Shown: positions 57,175 through 64,000 of the stretch, in pieces
Numbering within the stretch: the stretch's first letter is position 1
Layout: the number at the start of each line of letters is the position of its first letter
From: Pezicula radicicola
Lineage: Eukaryota > Ascomycota > Leotiomycetes > Helotiales > Dermateaceae
NCBI GenBank assembly: GCA_003008705.1
Contig: PDUO01000050.1
Coordinates: 66,682-130,681 of the forward strand
Length of the DNA stretch: 64,000 bases
Direction of reading: 5' to 3'
Program-made: the position numbers and the translations under genes
The notes under the pieces: model-generated
Told to the model about the DNA's origin: nothing
Seen by the model: the letters and a program-made list of their open reading frames with translations, nothing else
Database searches by the model: none

Positions 57175-58814
57175 CTTGATAATATATAGAAGGTTGATGA
57201 TGATGCTTGGGGGGGGTTTTTTCTGTATCGTAGAATTGAAAAGGGGACTCTCGTAAATGGATGTGGATTGTATATGGACAGCAAGACCAGCCTGAGCTAT
57301 TACAACGTTCGAGAGAATTAAAAGAGGTATTAAAAACGATAAATTATGGTATCAAAAATGAGTGGAAAGCGATTGTATGTTCCGGAAAGCAAACCAGCGC
57401 TTGAAATGGGTATATTATCGAATCGAAGGTAGCGTGAAGAGACGAGGGACTTTTGAAAACAGAAGGGGAGAGGTGCTCATTAAAGGCGCCGAGTAAAGCT
57501 CTTGGCAGTCACCACGGAATGAAGGCTCACCGGAGTAATAACTTCGTACATGCTAAGTTAACGGGAGCAGGGCAGAGAGAGGGCAGAGCGCAAGAGGCAT
57601 CCCAAAGCAGAGAGGAAGAAAGCTTGGCTCCAGGAAGCTGGGCCATCCGAAAGGGCATTAAGCTTACTGGACTTTACTGACAGCGGGATCTGCAAATCTC
57701 CAATCGCTACTCAGTTGTGCCAATCAGCGCGCACTCTGCGACGGCTGCCCCCCATAAGAAACTCGCCCTCATAGCTCGGAACAAAAGAAGGTTAAAGCAA
57801 GTTCGAGTAGGTTTTTCGACTTTTTGGTGGGGTTTCCCTGAGTGTCCACTAAGTGGCCCTGCCGTGTCTGTGCCTGGCATGAAAGGGTGGTGATGAGATC
57901 CGCCGGTTGTCGGATAAGTGGAGGGGAAACCCAAGGGAATCTCGCGAAATGCAGGGCACGACCAGGTGTGCCAGGGGCCTGTTGTATCAGAGTCGTTTGG
58001 GAATGAAGTGAAGCGACGAAGCGAGAGCCTGCAGGACTGAAAGATGTCCGACAATGACCCTGCGACCGAGTCCATGCCCAATCACAATTGCGCATCGACT
58101 GGGCGGAAGGCCTTGCAGCCGTATTTCCTGACACTCGGTGTTCCATCGCAGTAGTCTTTTGCCATCTTTGAGCCCAAGATACCGAAAGTCACCGTGAGCC
58201 CCATTCCATTTGCTGACGTAGCTTTGGTACTTTGGTAGACACCCGGTAGATTATATGTAAGGCCAAGCCGCCACAGGGTGTTCGTGGGCGAGGCCTGTTG
58301 CCCAAGTTTGGCTTTGTCTTTAAGCTTCTTTTCAACGGCCCAAGCCCAGCTAACCTCGAGGCTCCAGCGGTAATTGGTCCCCAGGCCAGCAATGGCTCGA
58401 GCCTCTCAATTATTTAGATCGCATCGCAATTTGCAAAACAGACTTGGGACGAAAGAGCCACGCATGGCTACGGCCTAGAACAAGTATATGATTTTACGCT
58501 AGAGACTATAAATGCACGACGCTAAAAGCAAAGGAAACCTAGTGTTCACCCATTGATATATCTGCGCTAGCTCCTTCCACTCTACACTCCTACACATCCT
58601 CTTCCCTCGAGGGTCCCGCTGTGCTGTTTAGCCCATTTTCACGAGGTGTCTTCTTCCCATGTAAGCCTCCAAAAACAAATTTTGTACGTGACTGGTCCGT
58701 GAACTTTTAGTGTGTACACATCCTTCCCTCAGCACCTCTGATGGGCAACGGCAGATTAAAGACGGTTAGAGTAACGCAATACGGAGTGATATTACTATCA
58801 TTAAGCCCCATATC
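57175..58814. other. Long intergenic region
   Basis: About 1.6 kb. The first part is the promoter and 5' leader of the Rds1-like gene. The rest (57690-58400) is GC-richer with open but unconvincing minus-strand frames and no recognised family. Confidence 0.45.
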
Positions 58815-61800
58815 TCATAGCGCGTATGGGTTGAGTGAGCGGATCGTGAGGCATCTGTATGGCCAAGTCAGTAAATATTAGATGTCGATAGGAATGCAAA
58901 AACTTACGGGGGACTCTTGGTAAGATCAGTCTTCAGAATAACTGGGACACGGGTCATCTCTTTGATGTCCTGGATGTAGTCACCGTTCTCCTCTCTCAAG
59001 GCGAAGAACTTGAGATATTTCTCCTTGAGAGTCTGTTTGGCCTCAACAGGCTCGGCAACATGAACCTTCGAGTCCGACCGGGTGCGGTGAAGAGTGCCAG
59101 CGGCTGAGAGAGAGTTCTTGGTGGGCGACGGAGGTACGCTCTGGGTGGGACGTTCAGCGAGGGAGACGCCTGAAAGACCGTCTGCGATGTCGTCTACGTC
59201 ATCCTCATCATCAAACAGAGCATCGACGTCGTCGGTGGACATAGTTCCGGTCTCCATGTGCTTCCGTTGTGCTTCTTCGTGTTCCTTTCTGGCTCTCTCC
59301 GCAACTGCGGCCTCTCGTGCAGCGGCTGCAGCATTGGTGGTGCGGATGGAACCGCCAGCCTTCGGTCGCTCATCCTCTGGAACATATGCTGAAGAGGTAA
59401 CGCCCTTCTCCCAGTACAATTCAAGAATACGCTCATTCTTTCGGAACTCGGCTTTCTTGAGTGGAAGCTGATCACAGTGGACACGTTTCTCGAAACCATA
59501 CTCGGGTATGAGAACGTCGAACGCGGAGTCATACACGCAAATGACAATACCTTCGCTGATGAGCTCTCCACCTACTTCCTCTCGCTTCCGGTCCATGAGC
59601 CTGCATGACTCGATGTGAACGCTCTGTTCCTGGGCGTTCTGGGCAGAGTCTTTCTTTGTGTTGCAAGACTCAGTGGTCTTTACCAATCCTTCGATGTCCT
59701 CATTGTACTCAATCTTGCCCTCAGACAAGACTGCCTCAAGCTGGCGATGCACGACCAAATCGGCATACCTTCGAGAAGGGTTGGTGAAGTGAGTATACAG
59801 GGGAAGGTTGAGTGCGTAGTGGGGGTAGAGATGTTGGGGGGTCTTTCCAGCGATATAGTACTTGGCGCGATGCATGGTCTTGACGAGTAATGTCTCCATA
59901 CCCTTTCGGATATTGGTATCGTCAACTTTGAAGAGACTATTTTGCAGGGTTCCGCTGCTCGAGGTATCGATCTCGTAACCGATCTTGTTCATGCGATCAG
60001 CGAATGTAACCAGGCGTCGAGGGTTTGGAGGGCTGTGGCGACGAAGGAGTGCTTTTTCGGGCAATCCTTTTGCGATCTTCTGGGCAACGTAAGAGTTTGC
60101 CTTGTGCATCAACTCTTCGATTAACTCATGGGATGTAGTGGAATCAAAGATGTTATGTTCTACGGGAACATTCTCATCGTCCAGCTGGTAGATTAATCTC
60201 AGAGGAGCAATAGTCTCGCCATCAGAGCCAAGTCGCGCCTCACGGAACTTTTGTGCAACGGCCTGTTCCAGTTAGCGAGTGAAATAGAAAGGATGAAATA
60301 TGAAAACCTACGTGAAGAATTTGGATGTCCTTGACTTCTGCGCCTTCAAGTTTGGTGTCAAGGTGACCGGCCAAAACTGCATCAACTTCTTTGTAAGTCA
60401 ACTTCCCAGCACTTTTGATAATACTCTTTCCAATCCATGTTTCGTCATCCAACACAGCACCGGTTTGAGGGTTGACCTTGAATACAACACTGACGGTAAG
60501 ACGTTCTTGACCGGGAGTCAAAGAGCAGATCTCAGAGGCAAGCTTGGGGGGAAGCATGTTGCACGCTCCTAAATTATAGAAATAATTAGCAATGAGGCCA
60601 AGAAAGGTTGGTTGGTGATAGCTCCCAAAAAAACGGGTCCGCAGTTCCTAGGAGGAGCTCCCGGCCCATCATGTCGTTACCTCCCCGGGGACTCCGCCGA
60701 AGACGAGGAAAGAATATAGGGAAAATTAAGGGGGGGGCTCACGGTTCATCAAGTACACAGCAGTTCCGCGCTTCTTGGCTTCGCGATCGACCAGAGAGTT
60801 GGCTTTGATAAAATGAGCGACATCAGCGATGTGAATACCAATCTCAATCTTGTTATCTTCGAGAGTCTTGACATGGATAGCGTCATCCAATTCGTTCGCT
60901 CCGTTGGGGTCAATCGTGAAGGTGTTTTCCTCACGGAAGTCACGACGGGCAGCGATGGCAGCCTCGTCCTCTTTTGAAAGATCCCAATCATCAAGGCCAA
61001 CGCTGCGAGTGACAGCATCTGAGAACTCGTCAGAGGCGAAGTTGTTGTCTCTAAGAAGAGCATCAGTCTCAACCTTCAGTTCACCCATCTTTCCAAGTTG
61101 CTCGACAAGGGTTCCGAATGGATGAAGAGAAGTGATTGGCCATCTCTTGATACATGCGACGAAGATCCGATCTGCATAGTCCTGGTGCTTCTCCACAAAG
61201 TCACGTGGAGCTTGTTCTGTGGGGATAGCTATCAAAGGAACTCGTTTGCTTTTTTTTGAAAATAGTTAGTAATGAGGCCGAAAAAGATTGGTTGATGATA
61301 GCTCCAAAGAAAGGTTACATTACTTCCCTCAGGGACTTCCCAAGAGCGAGGAAGGAACATAGGGAAATGGGGAAATGGGAAAGGCTCACTCAGTTGGCTT
61401 AAACCAAACAATCTTTGGCTTGTCTTGTTGTCGGTTCTCTTGATGGCGGTTATTGTTACCATCTCGAGCTTGACGCTCGGCTTCCTGCTTCTCCTTGGTC
61501 GCTTGACTGCTTGGGCGCAACAGACCGAGGGTACCAGAGAACATTTGACCAGCAACACGCTCAATGACTGCCACAATGTGACCTGCATAGAGTGGTTTCT
61601 GTTCATCATTCACTTCCTCTTCCTCAACGAGCAGGAGACTCTGGCCTTCGACCTCGACATCATCATTCTTCTTCTGCGTTGGGCGCTGTCTCAAACTACC
61701 ACGTCTTCTAATGCCGCCTTCGTTGGTGCTGTGATCATCACCATTTGTAGAGTTGTCGCGATGCGATCGATCATTGTTTCCATTGTTTGAGCCGCCGCCT

Positions 61801-63562
61801 CTGGTGTCAGTGATATCCTTGCGTTTCTTCTTCTCTTCCTTCTCGCGCTTTTGACCCCAAACCTCGTCAACGTCAAGGAGTTCTACAGCCACAAGATCCC
61901 CTTCCAGAGCTCTGTTACGGTCCTTGCTTCCACAGATGAAGATATCAGCGTCTAACAGGCCATCTTGGGTAGAGACGTAAGCATCACTGCGGTTCTTCTT
62001 GTTTACACGAAGAATACCAGACACAAGCTGACCATCTCCAAGAAGTGCAGGAAGTGTCGCTTGTGGCAAGTAGGGAGTAAACAGTGTCTTTCGTTGTTGC
62101 TGCTGCTGTTGTGCAGATAGGTTTGACGCATGTTGACTACCTTGTAGACCATGTCCATTCATTTGCGCAGCCTGCAGTGCTTGAAGCTGGTTCATTTGCA
62201 ATGGGTTCAATTGCTGACCGGGGTACAATTGCTGCTGAACAAGAGCCATTTGGCCTTGTGGAAGTTGTACCAATTGAGGTTGAGCTCCATACTGAAAGTT
62301 GCCAATTGAGTTAACTGATTGGTTGATAGAGCCGCGGTTACGGTGTCCAGGTTGGAAGCCACCTTGTTGTTGTTGTTGGCCTTGGGCAAAGTTGCCCATC
62401 CGACCCTGCTGATCTTGCTGAGGAGCCTGCTCAGGCTGTCTCCAATTGTCGAAGTTCCTGGAACCAGTTCGAGCATGGCCACCTTGTGCGCTGGCTCGGC
62501 GCTGAAAGTCATTCCCTTGGCCAGTTGCAGTGCCTTCAATGGGAGCGGGCATACCAGGGAACTGGAAGTTACCACCACCTCGCATAGCAGAGCCGCCACG
62601 ACCATTTGGAGCCAAGCTTTGACTTCTACCGTGTGCGCCTCCGCGCCCACCACGGAGATTTTGGTTGTTTGGAGTGACATGGTTCCCGGTTCCTTGCGCT
62701 TGGCCATTCTTCTCGTCAGTGGAGCTTTCGGTCTGTGTTCCAGGAGCGCCTGGCAGAGGGAACTGGAAGCCAGTGGTTGTCCTCTTCTGCTGAGCAATCT
62801 CGGCTGCTTTCTTAGCCTCTGGTAGTGCTAACGAATGACGGCGCTGGTGTCCGCTACCGGGAGGTCCGCCACCACGACCACCACGGCCACCGCCGCCATT
62901 ATTCTCACGCTGTTGTTGTTGTTGTTGCTGTCCTCCAAACTCACCAAATCCAGCCCCTGCTGTGCCTGAGGATGGAGCTGGTGGGGGACCCATACCCATA
63001 TTGGGCAGTGCCGATTGATTACGGCGATGTGACAGAGGCTGCGTGGGGGCTCCCATAGGCGCATTCATCTGTTGCTGCTGCTGTTGTTGAAGCTGACCAG
63101 GGAATTGGAAAGCATTCTGCGGTTGTAGATTCTGCATTTGTCCCTGCAGAGGATTGTACCCACCGCCTGGTGCTAAATGTTGGGTCGGCGGGATCATGCC
63201 CATATTCACATATTGTTGGTGTGTGGCCTGGATCTGCTGCTGTTGCTGTTGCAGGAGTTCGATTTGCTGCTGGATTGCAAGTTGTTCCACTATTTGTCAC
63301 CATGGCTGTCAGCGATGCTGTCCTGGTTGATAAAAGTTACAATACGAGTACGAGGAAAGATGACGACAGATAGCCTCGAGCAACATCTCAAATACTTACT
63401 TCCGGGCGAAGAGAACATGCTCATGAGTGGCGTGAGCTCGGAGGGACTTCTGCGATGTGCAATGTGCAATCGTCGGCCAGTTGGGCCCGGAACACCACCC
63501 TGAGGTGGTGGTGGTTGGGGTTGTTGCTGCTGTTGCGGCGGTTGTGGTTGTTGGTGCTCCAT
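58815..63562 (-). CDS. SSD1: Ssd1, RNA-binding pseudo-RNase II protein
   Basis: A cytoplasmic RNA-binding protein that controls translation of cell-wall mRNAs. The ATG at 63562 gives MEHQQPQPPQQQQQ, then RRSPSELTPLMSMFSSPG. An intron at about 63298-63404 leads to MEQLAIQQQIELLQQQQQQI. A long Gln/Gly-rich disordered region follows, with KKAAEIAQQKRTTTGFQFP. Cold-shock-like domains come next (KTLFTPYLPQATLPALLGDG, DAYVSTQDGLLDADIFICGS), then the RNB domain: FTIDPNGANELDDAIH, ADVAHFIKANSLVDREAKKR. Compared with active RNase II, one of the four clustered Asp positions reads Glu, fitting loss of nuclease activity. Introns: 61249-61389, 60569-60742, about 60263-60311 and about 58860-58906, the last giving the tail ending RSLNPYAL at 58815. 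Length about 1,400 residues. Confidence 0.92.
60569..60742 (-). repeat. Introner-like element B: an Ssd1 intron homologous to its neighbour
   Basis: The 174-nt intron (GTGAGCC...TTTAG on the gene strand) splices MNR to ACNMLPPKL. Its sequence shares long similar blocks with the next upstream intron: TTTTCCCTATATTCTTTCCT near the 5' side, GGAGCTATCACCAACCAACC and TGGCCTCATTGCTAATTATT near the branch site. Unrelated introns do not share such sequence, so the two are copies. A GC-rich extra block (GGGCCGGGAGC...) lies in the middle. Confidence 0.75.
61249..61389 (-). repeat. Introner-like element A: an Ssd1 intron homologous to its neighbour
   Basis: A 141-nt intron (GTGAGCC...AAAAG) splicing VWFKPT to DKRVPLIAIP. 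It contains ATTTCCCTATGTTCCTTCCT, GGAGCTATCATCAACCAATC and CGGCCTCATTACTAACTATT, matching intron B position by position apart from a shorter centre. The branch site (ACTAAC) and the donor are part of the shared sequence. Confidence 0.75.
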
Positions 63563-64000
63563 GATTGATGGAGGTGCACGTCGAGTGCGCTTTGAAACGG
63601 GGGTGTAGGTTGTGATGCAATCCAAATGATAGTATATTGGGGGATGGTGTTAAATGAGGGCAAAGGAGGGGATTGAAGTCGGTGTCAGTAGTTGAGACAG
63701 AGGGTGAAGGAACGACTCGAGGATTCGAGGATGTGTAGGTGGGAGGATTTTGGATGGAAGTTTGGAGATGGAGAAGAGAACGTATGCGAGAGCACAGAGC
63801 GATATCCGGGAGCTGCTGGCTTGGTCGCTGCTTCCCACACCAGCCAAGCGCACCAGAGCCCAGTGCAGGCCCAGTTCAGGCCCAATACGGCTTAGTTCTG
63901 AGTGAGCTTAGGATCCTTTAACGCGGCACTCCCTTGTGCACGTGACCAGACCAGCCTGACGCACCTCAGTGCACCATGGGCCGTGGAATACGGGCGTCAG
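63563..64000. promoter_or_regulatory. 5' leader and promoter region of SSD1
   Basis: Upstream of the SSD1 ATG on the minus strand. The short frames here do not resemble known proteins. It runs to the window edge. Confidence 0.4.

Noticed and set aside
62319..62825. 168-codon plus-strand frame opposite Ssd1
   Set aside because: It is a shadow of the Gln/Gly-rich Ssd1 coding region on the other strand.

Overview
The window is nuclear DNA of a filamentous ascomycete (Pezizomycotina). The genes are split by many short GT-AG introns, mostly about 45-100 nt. Families include highly reducing polyketide synthases (HR-PKS), WSC-domain proteins, a C2H2/fungal_trans factor, a DUF6594 protein, an Rds1/ferritin-like protein and Ssd1. 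The lineage looks Leotiomycete-like, but that is an impression from gene content. Gene models were made by hand from reading frames and splice signals.

Region 1 (1-23208) is most of a secondary-metabolite cluster. It holds the 5' end of one HR-PKS or PKS-NRPS (cut by the left edge), a divergent LovC-type trans-enoyl reductase, two divergent cytochrome P450s, an MFS exporter, a complete second HR-PKS with KS-AT-DH-(degenerate MT)-ER-KR-ACP, a stand-alone thioesterase and a BAHD-type acyltransferase. Two synthases plus trans-ER, thioesterase and acyltransferase follow the logic of lovastatin-type pathways, in which two chains are made separately and joined as an ester. The product cannot be named. 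Three kinds of small non-autonomous element sit in or near this region: a 526-bp PIF/Harbinger-like MITE, a TA-flanked hairpin upstream of the transporter gene, and another TA-flanked hairpin inside a PKS intron.

Region 2 (23209-38826) mixes intact and decayed genes. A multi-WSC secreted-protein gene is wrecked by stops and frameshifts. After a long gene-poor stretch comes an intact aldehyde dehydrogenase, then remnants of an aminomuconate-semialdehyde-dehydrogenase-like gene and of an ACMS decarboxylase (ACMSD) gene, an AT-rich tract, a small unknown protein, an intact 3-hydroxyanthranilate 3,4-dioxygenase and a DUF6594 membrane protein. The dioxygenase and the two broken genes are consecutive steps of tryptophan/kynurenine breakdown. 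This looks like a catabolic cluster that lost its side branch and kept the NAD-forming step.

Region 3 (39152-53172) contains an unusual protein with two retropepsin-like Asp motifs followed by three C2H2 fingers, a sugar/quinate-type transporter, a C2H2 + fungal_trans transcription factor, an O-methyltransferase whose catalytic His position reads Arg, and an FAD monooxygenase with an in-frame stop. The last three may be a small decaying metabolite cluster.

Region 4 (54597-64000) holds housekeeping-like genes: a class-1 dihydroorotate dehydrogenase-like protein, a secreted Rds1/ferritin-like protein and Ssd1. Two neighbouring Ssd1 introns are clearly homologous in sequence, the hallmark of introner-like elements. 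This is one of the most interesting signals in the window.
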